55,842 nt of DNA from G001797105 sp964528155 (GTDB lineage: Bacteria > Chloroflexota > Anaerolineae > Anaerolineales > E44-bin32): the NCBI GenBank assembly GCA_964528155.1, contig CAZGRL010000018.1, positions 1 to 55,842 on the forward strand, read 5' to 3'. The notes beneath the pieces are model-generated. The model was not told the DNA's origin. It saw only the letters and a program-made list of their open reading frames with translations, and searched no databases. Within the stretch, counting starts at the first letter, position 1. Every line of letters starts with the position of its first letter. Positions 41,986-50,373 of this stretch are shown here, piece after piece. A program made the position numbers and the translations under genes.

Positions 41986-42165
41986 TTGTTGTCCGTCAGG
42001 CGGGCGACGGCGGTCGCGGCTGACGGTTGTCTGGTGCTCCGTGCTTGCTCCCCTGTCCTTGGGTTCTCCCAGCGGGGTGAGGGCGCATTAGAAGAGCAAG
42101 GGGCCGCCGGATCCACCCGCACCACCGGGAACACGCCCGCCCAAAAAACACAAAAAAACCAAAAA

Positions 42166-42175
42166 NNNNNNNNNN
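42166..42175. other. Assembly gap (ten Ns)
   Basis: Ten Ns follow an A-rich, low-complexity stretch (CCAAAAAACAC, then AAAAAAACCAAAAA) that looks unlike the GC-rich surroundings. The true gap length is unknown, and the A-rich edge may itself be an artefact. The adjacency of the peptide operon and the MscS region is therefore not established. Confidence 0.95.
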
Positions 42176-42208
42176 GAAATCGCCCTCACATCACGCACAC
42201 ATGACCAT

Positions 42209-43018
42209 TCAAGTAGCGACGGAGGGGAATGGCGAGCCGATGGCGGCCTCTTCGAATGCCGATTTCAACACCCGAATGCCTGTATCTTGAGCGTCGGTCG
42301 TGGCCGTCGCACGTGTGTCTATCCAGAAGTATGCCGTGAACTGGATTGTCGTCCAACCGAATGCGGAGAAGGCGACTTGCGGAGCGGGATTCTCGAGGAC
42401 GCCCGGCATCTTCAGAATGCTCTCAATGGCTACTCGGGCGACTTTGTCCAGGTCGGCCTCATAGGCTACGCCGAGGGAAATCTCGATCCGCCTCTCGATC
42501 GAGCGACTGTAGTTGACGATCGTACTCAGGAAGACATTTGCGTTCGGGATGAGCACGTAGCGTCCGTCATAGGTGCGCAGATCAGTCGTGCGCAGGGAGA
42601 TGTCCGTCACGACCCCCGAATAGTCGGCCACTTCGACCGAGTCGCCGATCTGAATCGGTTGTTGCATCAAGAGAAGAACGCCGGCGATGAAGTTCTTGGC
42701 GACGTCCTGAAGCGCGAAGCCGACGGTCAGGCCGACGACGCCCAGGCCGGCGATCAGACTGGAGAAGCGCCCAGGGGCTACCTGCTCGAGTGCCAGGATG
42801 ACCCCAAGCGCTAGAATTCCCACTCGTGCGATCAGGCGGAGTAGCAGCGTGAGCTCGCGATCAACCTTGCGTCGCTCGAGGGCCTGCTGAAGCCCCTTTG
42901 TCGCCCACGCTGCCAGCAACCAGGCGATGATGAGGATCACCAGGCTGACACCCAGGCGAGGAAGGAAGCTGAGGATGTCCTCCCAGATGGAGGGCAGGCT
43001 CACATCGGTCGGTGGCAT
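42209..43018 (-). CDS. Small-conductance mechanosensitive channel (MscS family)
   Basis: A 269-residue channel with three N-terminal helices. The third, pore-lining helix reads GLGVVGLTVGFALQDVAKNFIAG, followed by the beta domain LLMQQPIQIGDSVEVADYSG, VTDISLRTTDLRTYDGRYVLIPNANV, and a C-terminal vestibule. It should open under membrane tension to release solutes on osmotic downshift. ATG at 43018 follows AGGAGG. Its start lies only 19 bases from the start of the divergent glycosyltransferase gene. Confidence 0.9.
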   Translation of the reverse strand: MPPTDVSLPSIWEDILSFLPRLGVSLVILIIAWLLAAWATKGLQQALERRKVDRELTLLLRLIARVGILALGVILALEQVAPGRFSSLIAGLGVVGLTVGFALQDVAKNFIAGVLLLMQQPIQIGDSVEVADYSGVVTDISLRTTDLRTYDGRYVLIPNANVFLSTIVNYSRSIERRIEISLGVAYEADLDKVARVAIESILKMPGVLENPAPQVAFSAFGWTTIQFTAYFWIDTRATATTDAQDTGIRVLKSAFEEAAIGSPFPSVAT

Positions 43019-43037
43019 GAAACCTCCTGAAGGCGAC

Positions 43038-44084
43038 ATGGAACGCGAACCAGATCATAGCATACGCCCGCCGTTGGTTTCGGTCCTCATGCCGTGCTAC
43101 AACGCCGCGGAGACGATTGATGAAGCGATTGAATCGATTGTCAAGCAGACATTCACTTCCTGGGAGTTGGTGGTTGTTGATGACGGGTCCACTGACGGGA
43201 GTCACGAAAGAGTGGCAGCCTGGTCCGCCAAAGACGCTCGCGTTCGCCTCCTCCGCCAAGATCACGCCGGGATCGTTGTGGCTCTCAACTCGGGCCGCCG
43301 CGCATGCCAGTCGGGGCTCATCGCCCGGATGGACGCCGATGATCGATCGTATCCCGAGCGACTGGCCAAGCAATGGGAGCAGATGGAGACCGACCCGGGG
43401 CTGGCCGTCGTCAGTTGCATGGTCGAGGCCTTCCCCGCCGGGGCGGTGCGCCAGGGTTTCCAGGTCTACGTGGAGTGGCTGAACGGCCTCCTCACAAACG
43501 AAGATATCCGTCGCCAGATGTTCGTCGAAGCACCGGTGGCCCATCCATCCACCATGATCCGTCGTTCGTGGATGGAACGCCTCGGAGGGTACGAGGACCA
43601 CGGCTGGCCGGAGGACTACGATCTGTGGCTCCGGCTCCACCTGGGCGGGGCGCGCTTCGGTAAGGTCCCGGAGGTGCTGCTCTCGTGGCGCGAGCATCCG
43701 GCACGGCTCACTCGCACCGACAGTCGCTATTCCGTCGAGAACTTTCTGCGGGCCAAAGCGCACTACCTCGCCCAGGGCCCGCTGCGCCAGAGGCGGTCCG
43801 TGATCGTATGGGGTGCAGGCCAGATGGGGCGGCGGCTGTCCAAGCATCTGCTCAACGAGGGGATGCCCCTGGTCGCCTTCGTCGATATCGATCCGAAGAA
43901 GATCGGCCGTCAGAGACGGGGCCGGCCGGTGATCTCCCCGCGGGATCTGGCGAGACTGTGGAGCGCGTCCGACCGGCCGATCGTGCTGGCCGCCGTGGGG
44001 GCACGCGGCGCCCGAGAGCTGATTCGTCAGCAGTTGACCGAGATCGGTCTGCACGAAGGCCAGGACTGGCTCGCCGTCGCCTGA
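43038..44084 (+). CDS. GT2 glycosyltransferase fused to a C-terminal Rossmann-like domain
   Basis: Residues about 12-235 are a GT-A fold: VSVLMPCYNAAETIDEAIES, WELVVVDDGSTDGS, LIARMDADDRSYPERL (DxD) and GYEDHGWPEDYDLWLRL (catalytic Asp). Residues about 250-348 form a second domain: RRSVIVWGAGQMGRRLSKHL, VAFVDIDPKKIG, PVISPRDLARL and IVLAAVGARGARELI. It resembles the N-terminal Rossmann part of PglD-type sugar acyltransferases and may bind a nucleotide sugar or cofactor. The combined enzyme probably works on a surface glycan. ATG at 43038 has GAAGG upstream. Confidence 0.82.
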   Translation: MEREPDHSIRPPLVSVLMPCYNAAETIDEAIESIVKQTFTSWELVVVDDGSTDGSHERVAAWSAKDARVRLLRQDHAGIVVALNSGRRACQSGLIARMDADDRSYPERLAKQWEQMETDPGLAVVSCMVEAFPAGAVRQGFQVYVEWLNGLLTNEDIRRQMFVEAPVAHPSTMIRRSWMERLGGYEDHGWPEDYDLWLRLHLGGARFGKVPEVLLSWREHPARLTRTDSRYSVENFLRAKAHYLAQGPLRQRRSVIVWGAGQMGRRLSKHLLNEGMPLVAFVDIDPKKIGRQRRGRPVISPRDLARLWSASDRPIVLAAVGARGARELIRQQLTEIGLHEGQDWLAVA

Positions 44085-44178
44085 CGTCCGAGCGCAGCCA
44101 TACCAACGGGACCGAGCATGCACCCAAATGCGGGGCAGACCACGTTGTGGGGTGTGGGAAAGCTTGGCCGGGCCCAAC

Positions 44179-44538
44179 CTACGCGGGCCGGTCTCTCCCG
44201 GGACTCTTCAAGAGCAGCAGAAGTAGGCGCACCTGGGTCTCCGCGCGGATGCTGTGGACCAGGTCGGCCGCCATATAGACCCAGGTCCCGGCGCTCGCCC
44301 GTTTCGTCTCGTCCCCCAGCTTAGGCACCGCTTCTCCGGCAATGAAGTGCAAGATCGCCGGTCGAGAGGCGGTGTGCTCGCTGAGCTCCTGGCCGGCAGC
44401 GAATGTGAAAGATGTTACTTTCACGATGTCGTCGGCATACACCCTCCGGCTCAAGATGCCGTCGGGTGGGATGTCCGTGTCTGATGAATTCAGATCCTGG
44501 ATGAAGGTGTACGGGGCTGGCGGGGTTGACGCGTCCAT
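44179..44538 (-). CDS. Cupin-domain protein
   Basis: A 119-residue single-domain cupin: FAAGQELSEHTASRPAILHFIAGEA with KLGDE is cupin motif 1, and AGTWVYMAADLVHSIRAE is motif 2. The histidines in SEHTAS and LVHSI would be metal ligands. Such small cupins bind metals or act as sensors and isomerases; no specific role can be read. It converges with the glycosyltransferase gene. Confidence 0.8.
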   Translation of the reverse strand: MDASTPPAPYTFIQDLNSSDTDIPPDGILSRRVYADDIVKVTSFTFAAGQELSEHTASRPAILHFIAGEAVPKLGDETKRASAGTWVYMAADLVHSIRAETQVRLLLLLLKSPGRDRPA

Positions 44539-45103
44539 GTTGATCTCCCTTCCAGGATGAGGCGGATCTTCCCCGATCTTATCAGATGACCTCGAGCTTC
44601 ACGTCGAGCGCGCCGTGACTTCCCGCTGATCCAGGTGTTAACCAGGGAAAGCACCGCCCAATCCATCACCCGGAAGGCCGTTCCCCAATTGTGATCGCTG
44701 GCACCCTTGATTCACACGGAGTCTCCCATCGGTCCGCCGCTCGCGGACGTGAGACCGGCAGGACGATGCGCCCCGACGCCGTACCCGATGTTGGCTTGGA
44801 CAGCGGATACTGAGGGTCAGTTCAAGATGGTGTGATACCCGTTGACCCTTCTGGATGGGTTCTCGAGGTACTGCTTGGCCCGGGTGGGGCTTTGGTATAT
44901 TCGGCCACATGCCTGTAATATCGAAGGCATGGCCGTCGGCCGTGCCTGGCCCGTAGCCGGACTGCAACCCGGATAGATCGCGGTCGTTGCCAGCGCTAAC
45001 TCCGCGGGATAAGACCAGCGAAGGGAGGTCACCGGCCCATCGATAATCAATGACGCTCCCCCATCCGTATCCAACTCCAGATGATCGCAAGGGAGGAAGA
45101 GTG
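44539..45103 (+). promoter_or_regulatory. Long leader region of the nucleoside transporter operon
   Basis: About 565 bases without a supported gene. TTGGCC (44875-44880) and TATATT (44896-44901) are 15 bases apart, a weak promoter candidate. Just downstream, CGGCC plus ATGCCT (44902-44914) pairs with AGGCAT plus GGCCG (44925-44935), with a two-base bulge and a 10-base loop. GACC/GGTC pairs further on. The RNA from 44902 to 45103 would be well structured. It does not match the purine, cobalamin, TPP or SAM riboswitch cores I know. Confidence 0.4.
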
Positions 45104-46396
45104 ATGAAGCCCAAGAAGTCCCACGTGCTCGCGGCGCTGCTCCTACTCGCCAGCATGCTGCTGGGGTCCTGTGCGCCCGCGGCTACGCCTACGGCCGCGC
45201 CGCCTGCGGCCCCGGTCGAGCAGCCCACGGCGGAGGTCATGCAGCCAACCGCCGAACCGATGAAGATCACCCTGGCGATTGAGCACTTCAGCGTCATCGC
45301 CGGCACCACCTGGTCCGGCGCCCAGGACCGCGCCGGCAAGCGAATCGCGGAGAAGTACCCCGACGTCACGTACGTCTACCGCGAGAATGTCGCTCCCGAT
45401 CAGACCAATCCTTTCGCCGAAGAGCTGATCGCCAGCGGCGCCAACATCGTCGCCGGCAATGCGGAGTTCATGGGACTGCCGCTGAAGGACATCGCCCCTA
45501 ATTACCCCAACGTGTACTTCGCCTCCGTCATCGCCAGCGACCTGTCGACCGAACCGAATTTCATCCGGTTCTTCCCCAAACAGTACCAGGCCCTGTACCT
45601 GGAAGGGCTGATCGCCGGGGCGCTGACCCAGACCGGTAACATCGGCATCACCTCCGCCTTCCCGAATGTCCAGGTGATCCGGCGCCAGGCCGGCTTCATC
45701 CTCGGCGTGCAGGATGCGGCAGCGCTGCTCAACAAGGAGATCAACGTGTACGTCAAATTCGCCGGCGACTGGTACCTGCCCGCCGACGAGCGAGCCATCG
45801 CCGAGACGTTGGTCGACACCTACAACGTGGATGTCCTCACCCAGCAGACCGACTCGAGCTCTACCATGGACGTGGCCAAGGAGAAGGGCGTCTGGTTCGT
45901 GGGCAAGGACATGGACATCGTGGGAGAGTACGGCTGGTCCGACACGAATACTGTCGCCGTATCGTTCGACACGCGCTGGGAAGTCATCTACGAGAAGATG
46001 GTCCAGGAGTACATGGCCGGCGACAAGGCACCGGAGACCATCCTGTATCCGGGCTTGGAGACGACGATGACTCTGGCCGATGGTACGGTCGAGCCGACCG
46101 TGGACCTGATGAACGCCGGCAAGACCGGCGTCGACGCCATCAGCCCGGCGGCGCTCCCCTCCATCCCGCAGGAGATCCTCGACCTCGTCAAGCAGCGACG
46201 CGAGCAGATGATGAAGGGCGAGTGGGATCCATTCACGGCGCACGAGTTCGTGAGCAATGGAACGGGCCTGGAGCTCGAGGGCCTGCCGATCCCGGCCGCT
46301 GGCACGGTGGTCAAGGCCGCCGACGAGGTCCCAACCACGGAGTTCCTGCTGTCCAAGTTCAACTTTGATCTTCAAGGAACAACCATCCTGAAGTAG
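45104..46396 (+). CDS. BMP-family (nucleoside-type) ABC transporter substrate-binding lipoprotein
   Basis: A 430-residue lipoprotein (lipobox MLLGSC, Cys at about 23) with an Ala/Pro/Thr linker and a BMP/PnrA-like binding domain: WSGAQDRAGKRIAEKYPDV, NIVAGNAEFMGLPLKDIA, PNVYFASVIA, RFFPKQYQALYLEGLIAGAL, NIGITSAFPNVQVIRR and GVWFVGKDMDIV. The family binds purine nucleosides or related ligands. GGGAGG lies about 10 bases before ATG 45104. It is the first gene of a four-gene operon with an RbsA-like ATPase and two permeases, the YufNOPQ arrangement. Confidence 0.88.
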   Translation: MKPKKSHVLAALLLLASMLLGSCAPAATPTAAPPAAPVEQPTAEVMQPTAEPMKITLAIEHFSVIAGTTWSGAQDRAGKRIAEKYPDVTYVYRENVAPDQTNPFAEELIASGANIVAGNAEFMGLPLKDIAPNYPNVYFASVIASDLSTEPNFIRFFPKQYQALYLEGLIAGALTQTGNIGITSAFPNVQVIRRQAGFILGVQDAAALLNKEINVYVKFAGDWYLPADERAIAETLVDTYNVDVLTQQTDSSSTMDVAKEKGVWFVGKDMDIVGEYGWSDTNTVAVSFDTRWEVIYEKMVQEYMAGDKAPETILYPGLETTMTLADGTVEPTVDLMNAGKTGVDAISPAALPSIPQEILDLVKQRREQMMKGEWDPFTAHEFVSNGTGLELEGLPIPAAGTVVKAADEVPTTEFLLSKFNFDLQGTTILK

Positions 46397-46442
46397 TCCG
46401 GTGTGTCGGTCCGCATGACTTGTGACGGCTAGTCATGGACAG

Positions 46443-46489
46443 GTGAGGCTCTCGTCCTGTGGAAGCAGACCTCGGGACGAGAGCCTCAC
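46443..46489 (+). terminator. 15-bp perfect hairpin between binding-protein and ATPase genes
   Basis: GTGAGGCTCTCGTCC (46443-46457) pairs perfectly with GGACGAGAGCCTCAC (46475-46489) around a 17-base loop. No T run follows. It occupies the same place as the hairpin in the peptide operon, directly after the binding-protein gene, and probably raises binding-protein mRNA over the rest. Confidence 0.65.
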
Positions 46490-46573
46490 GCTTCAGAAGG
46501 GTCTAGAGACGCCCCCAGACGGTTCGCCAGGGGCAGCCAGGGACAAATCACCGGCAGGCAACAGGTTGACAGA

Positions 46574-48121
46574 ATGCCCAACCAACCCGTGAAACGCGGC
46601 GACATCGTCCTGGAGGCAAGGGGAATCACCAAGCGCTTCCCGGGTGTCGTCGCCAATGACCACATCGACTTTGAGATCCGGGCGGGTGAGATCCATGCCA
46701 TCCTGGGTGAGAATGGCGCCGGCAAAACCACCCTGATGAAGATCTTGTTCGGGCTGCTCCAGCCCGACGAAGGCGAGGTCTATGTTCACGGGCAAAAGGT
46801 GACCTTCCACTCGCCCCTGGACGCCATTCAACTGGGCATCGGCATGGTGCACCAGAACCGCAAGCTGATCCCGGCCCACACGGTCATCGAGAACATCATC
46901 CTGGGCCACCCCAAGGCGGGGAGCGTTCCTGACCTGCGGCGCATCCGCGACGAGATCGCGGAGATCTGCGACCGCTACGGCTTCAAGATCGACCTCAAGG
47001 CCAAGGTCTGGCAGCTGTCCGAGGGCGAGAAGCAGGCGGTGGAGATCCTGAAGACCCTGTATCGCGGCGCGCGGATCCTCATCCTGGATGAGCCCACCTC
47101 CGCCCTGGCGCCTCCGGAAACGCAGAAGCTGCTGGAGTCGATCCGCTTCATGACCGGCGACGACCTGGCCCTCGTTCCATTCATCACCCACAAGCTGCCC
47201 ATCGTGTTGTCGATCAGCGACCGGGTCACGGTCCTGCGGCGGGGCAAGGTCACTGCCCGGCTGCGCACAGCCGAAGCAACCGAGAACAGCCTGGCCAAGG
47301 AGATGGTGGGCCGCGAGGTGATCTTCCGGCTGGAGCATGTGGAGGTCGAACAGGGCAAGCCCGTGCTCGAGGTGGACGACCTCTCCGCCCTGAACGACAA
47401 GGGGCTCTTGGCCCTGAAGGGGGTCTCCTTCACCGTGCACGAAGGCGAGATCTTCGGCATCGCCGGGGTTTCCGGGAACGGACAGCAGGTCCTGGCCGAA
47501 GTGCTGGCGGGCCTGCGCAAGGCCGTCGCCGGCCGAGTGTTGATGGACGGCGTCAACATCACCCGTTCCGGCAGCCTGGAACGCTGGAGGAGCGGCATGG
47601 GCTACATCCCGTCCGACCGGATCGATTTGGGGTCGATCGGCGCCTACTCGCTGGTCGACAATGTCCTGATGAACTACTACTTCGACGGGACCTTCTCCAA
47701 CTGGGGCATCGTGGATTCCCAGAAGACGCGCAAGTTCACCGAAGGACTCATCTCCGAATACGGCATCGCAACACCCGGTCCGGACAGCGCGGCCCGAAGC
47801 CTGTCGGGCGGCAACCTCCAGAAGCTCATCCTGGCGCGCGTCCTGTCCCGCAAGCCGCGGCTGATCATTGCCAACCTTCCCACCCAGGGGCTGGATGTGG
47901 GCGCCACCGAGTTCGTCCAGAACAAGCTGCTGGAAGCCAAGCGGCAGCATGCGGCCATTCTGCTCATCTCGGAAGACCTGGACGAGGTCCTGTCGCTGAG
48001 CGACCGCGTGGCGCCGATCTACGAGGGTGAGTTCATGGGCATCCTTCCGGTCAACGATGCCCGCATCGAGGACATCGGGGCCATGATGGCAGGCTTGAAG
48101 CAGAAGGTCGCACATCCATGA
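46574..48121 (+). CDS. Nucleoside ABC transporter ATPase with two nucleotide-binding domains
   Basis: A 515-residue protein with two NBDs, as in RbsA/YufO. The first is intact: GENGAGKTTLMKILFGLL, LSEGEKQAVEILKTL and LILDEPTSALAPPE. The second is degenerate at Walker A (GVSGNGQQVLAEVLAG) and at Walker B (LIIANLPTQGLDVGA in place of a DEP), but keeps LSGGNLQKLILARVL. This asymmetry is normal for the family. It energises the two permeases that follow; the stop overlaps the next start (ATGA). Confidence 0.92.
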   Translation: MPNQPVKRGDIVLEARGITKRFPGVVANDHIDFEIRAGEIHAILGENGAGKTTLMKILFGLLQPDEGEVYVHGQKVTFHSPLDAIQLGIGMVHQNRKLIPAHTVIENIILGHPKAGSVPDLRRIRDEIAEICDRYGFKIDLKAKVWQLSEGEKQAVEILKTLYRGARILILDEPTSALAPPETQKLLESIRFMTGDDLALVPFITHKLPIVLSISDRVTVLRRGKVTARLRTAEATENSLAKEMVGREVIFRLEHVEVEQGKPVLEVDDLSALNDKGLLALKGVSFTVHEGEIFGIAGVSGNGQQVLAEVLAGLRKAVAGRVLMDGVNITRSGSLERWRSGMGYIPSDRIDLGSIGAYSLVDNVLMNYYFDGTFSNWGIVDSQKTRKFTEGLISEYGIATPGPDSAARSLSGGNLQKLILARVLSRKPRLIIANLPTQGLDVGATEFVQNKLLEAKRQHAAILLISEDLDEVLSLSDRVAPIYEGEFMGILPVNDARIEDIGAMMAGLKQKVAHP

Positions 48122-49230
48122 GACTCGGCAGCTATGAGGTCAAGCTCGAGAAGAAGGTTAGGATCACCGGCCTGGAGGCCACGACCATTTCCCTGCTGGC
48201 GATCGTCATTGGCCTGGCGCTGGTGGGCCTGATCATCCTGCAGGCCGGGGTCAATCCGCTGACCGGCTATCGGGCCATCTTCTCCTATGCCTTCGCTAAC
48301 GCCTTCGGTCTGCCCTTGACGATCAACCGATCGATCTTCATCCTGCTGTGCACCTGCGCCTTCATCATCCCAATGAAGGCCGGACTGTGGAACATCGGCA
48401 TGGCAGGCCAGCTGTACGGCGGCGCGCTGGCCGCCTTCGGCGTGGCGCTGGCCTTCGGCGCCAAGGGATCCCAGACGCCGGCCCAGGCGCCGGCGGTCAT
48501 CATCGGCCTGATGACGCTGGCGGCGCTCGTGGGCGGGGCGGTGATCGGAGCCATCCCGGGCTTCCTCAAGGGGCGCTTCAACACGAATGAGATCGTCGTG
48601 ACCATGATGCTGAACTCGATCGGCTACTGGCTGATCGCCTTCATGATCAAGGAAGGCGGCCCCTTCATGGGCGGGGGTGGGGAAGGTGAGGGATTCAAGC
48701 TGTCCCAGTCGATCTTCCCGCCTATGGTCCTGGGTGGAGCCTTCACCATCCCCCTGGCTCTGGTTCTGGCGGCGCTGCTGTACTTCATGTTCGCCAAGAC
48801 CACGCTGGGCTACCAGATTAAGGCCTTCGGCTTGAGCCCGTCGGCGGCCAAGTATGCCGGCATCAGCCAGGAGAACATGCCGCTGCTGGTGTTCGTCCTG
48901 GGCGGGCTGATCGCCGGCCTGGCCGGATACCACTACTTCGCCGCCGTTCCCGGTGTGTACAAGATCCCCCTGAACTACGGGGACTTCGGCGATCTATCCT
49001 TCTACGGGATCATCTGTGGATTGATCTCCCAGGGCAACCCACTGGCGGCCATTCCCTTCGCCCTGCTGTTCGGCGGCATGACTAATGGAGGCCGGTTCGT
49101 CCAGGGGCAACTCAAGCTGGGCTACGGCATCGACTATGCCCTGCTCGGAGTCTTGATGATCACCCTCGTGGCCTTTCAGTTCTTCTATCGCAACACCATT
49201 GTCTGGAATCTGGTCGAAAGGGAGGCCTAG
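48118..49230 (+). CDS. Nucleoside ABC transporter permease (YufP-like)
   Basis: A 370-residue permease of the branched-chain amino acid/ribose type with eight to ten helices. IIPMKAGLWNIGMAGQLYGGALAAF, GRFNTNEIVVTMMLNSIGYW and AFGLSPSAAKYAGISQENM are conserved; the last is the loop that contacts the ATPase. It forms the channel with the next gene's product. The ATG overlaps the ATPase stop. Confidence 0.9.
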   Translation: MRLGSYEVKLEKKVRITGLEATTISLLAIVIGLALVGLIILQAGVNPLTGYRAIFSYAFANAFGLPLTINRSIFILLCTCAFIIPMKAGLWNIGMAGQLYGGALAAFGVALAFGAKGSQTPAQAPAVIIGLMTLAALVGGAVIGAIPGFLKGRFNTNEIVVTMMLNSIGYWLIAFMIKEGGPFMGGGGEGEGFKLSQSIFPPMVLGGAFTIPLALVLAALLYFMFAKTTLGYQIKAFGLSPSAAKYAGISQENMPLLVFVLGGLIAGLAGYHYFAAVPGVYKIPLNYGDFGDLSFYGIICGLISQGNPLAAIPFALLFGGMTNGGRFVQGQLKLGYGIDYALLGVLMITLVAFQFFYRNTIVWNLVEREA

Positions 49231-49231
49231 G

Positions 49232-50107
49232 ATGTGGGAGTTTGCGGCCCGAAGCCTGAATGCCTCAGCGGTCTTCACGATTGCGGCGCTGGGCGAGCTG
49301 ATCGGACAGCGCTCGGGCATCCTCAATGTGGGAATCGAAGGGGTGATGCTCTTTGGGGCCACCCTGGGGTTCATCGTAGCCAAGACCACCGGGAGCTATC
49401 TCCTTGGCTGCCTGGCAGCCCTGGCCATCGGAGGCCTCATCGCCGCCCTGCACGGCTTCTTCTCCATCACCCTGGGGGGTGACCAGGTCGTGAACGGGAT
49501 GGGGATCTGGATCCTGGGTTTCGGCCTGACGGCCTACATCGGCTACCCCTACACGGGGCCGCTGGGCCTAGACAGGATCCCCGGCGTGGCAGGTCTTTCG
49601 CCCTTCTTCTTCCTCGCCATCGGAGTGGTGGCCCTGACTTGGTGGGTGTTTGCCAAGACCAGCCTCGGTTTGCGGATTCGATCGGCGGGAGAAAGCCCCT
49701 CGGTAACCGAGGTCTCAGGCATCAACGTCACCCGGACCCGCTACCTGAGCGTGATAGTTAGTGGAATGCTCATGGGTCTGGGCGGGGCGATCTACTCCCT
49801 GAGCTACAACCCGGTGTGGAGCATCAATTTCCTCCTGGGATGGGGCTTCATCGCTCTGGCTCTGGTCTTCTTCTCCATGTGGAATCCCTTCATTCTCTTC
49901 GGCGGTTCCGTCCTGTTCGGCACCCTGTGGCAGCTGTCGCTCAACCCTCAGCTTGTCCTCCCCAATGTGCTCTCCCGGTACATCTGGAGGACCGTGCCGT
50001 TCGTCATCACCATCGCCGTCCTGGTGCTGATGTCCACCAAGTGGTTCAGTTCGCGATGGGGGGCTGCCAAGCCCGAAGCCCTGGGGCTGCCCCGTGAAGA
50101 GGAGTGA
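49232..50107 (+). CDS. Nucleoside ABC transporter permease (YufQ-like)
   Basis: A 291-residue permease: ALGELIGQRSGILNVGIEGVMLFGA near the start, GGDQVVNGMGIWILG, and RSAGESPSVTEVSGINVTRTRYL as the coupling loop. It pairs with the permease before it, one base upstream, and has GGGAGG 6 bases ahead of ATG 49232. It is the last intact gene of the operon. What follows is a broken reading frame and an insertion-sequence relic. Confidence 0.9.
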   Translation: MWEFAARSLNASAVFTIAALGELIGQRSGILNVGIEGVMLFGATLGFIVAKTTGSYLLGCLAALAIGGLIAALHGFFSITLGGDQVVNGMGIWILGFGLTAYIGYPYTGPLGLDRIPGVAGLSPFFFLAIGVVALTWWVFAKTSLGLRIRSAGESPSVTEVSGINVTRTRYLSVIVSGMLMGLGGAIYSLSYNPVWSINFLLGWGFIALALVFFSMWNPFILFGGSVLFGTLWQLSLNPQLVLPNVLSRYIWRTVPFVITIAVLVLMSTKWFSSRWGAAKPEALGLPREEE

Positions 50108-50119
50108 TGCCAACGTTCC

Positions 50120-50266
50120 ATGCTCGTAGACATGGAACGCGAGATGGTCCTGCGGCCGCCGGAACTCGCTATGGCGCCGCACACGCCCAAAGTCATCATG
50201 TTGGCCCACGGCAAGCGGATGGTCGTCCGTCAGGCGGAACCCTCTGTCGGACTTCACTCACGGTAA
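50120..50266 (+). pseudogene. Truncated reading frame following the nucleoside transporter operon
   Basis: A 48-codon frame (MLVDMEREMVLRPPELAM, then HTPKVIMLAHGKRMVVRQAEP) looks like the well-formed start of a protein and then ends abruptly where the insertion-sequence-like DNA begins at 50262. The TAA stop is supplied by that DNA (GGTAAC). I cannot name the family. An inverted repeat CGTTCCATG/CATGGAACG (50114-50122, 50131-50139) spans the start codon. It was probably the next gene of the operon before the insertion. Confidence 0.45.
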
Positions 50267-50373
50267 CACTTTTCCAGGGTATAGGCGGCACCCCCCTTTA
50301 ACGAAGTGTTACCTATTTCCTGAGACAATGTGTTACCGATGTCTTGAGACAATTCTGTTACCTATGTCCTCGG
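50262..50373. mobile_element. Insertion-sequence end relic
   Basis: GGTAACACTT (50262-50271) and AAGTGTTACC (50304-50313) are a perfect inverted repeat. From the second arm, TGTTACC-[CG]AT/CTAT…TC-TGAGACAA repeats three times (50307, 50331, 50356; periods 24 and 25). I recall such TGTTACCTATGTCC multiples at the ends of IS481/IS3-like elements as transposase-binding sites. No transposase gene remains, so this is a solo end or an internally deleted copy. It truncates the frame on the left and abuts the end of the pentapeptide pseudogene on the right. Confidence 0.5.

Noticed and set aside
44539..45103. Purine riboswitch before the nucleoside importer
   Set aside because: The conserved purine riboswitch core and loop sequences are absent; only generic hairpins are seen.
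44638..45369. Long minus-strand open frame of 243 codons upstream of and overlapping the BMP gene
   Set aside because: It overlaps the signal peptide and binding domain of a well-supported gene and has no family sequence; it is a shadow of high-GC coding DNA.
50307..50373. CRISPR array
   Set aside because: Only three imperfect copies at 24-25 bases with no spacers; it fits an insertion-sequence end better, and no cas gene is present.
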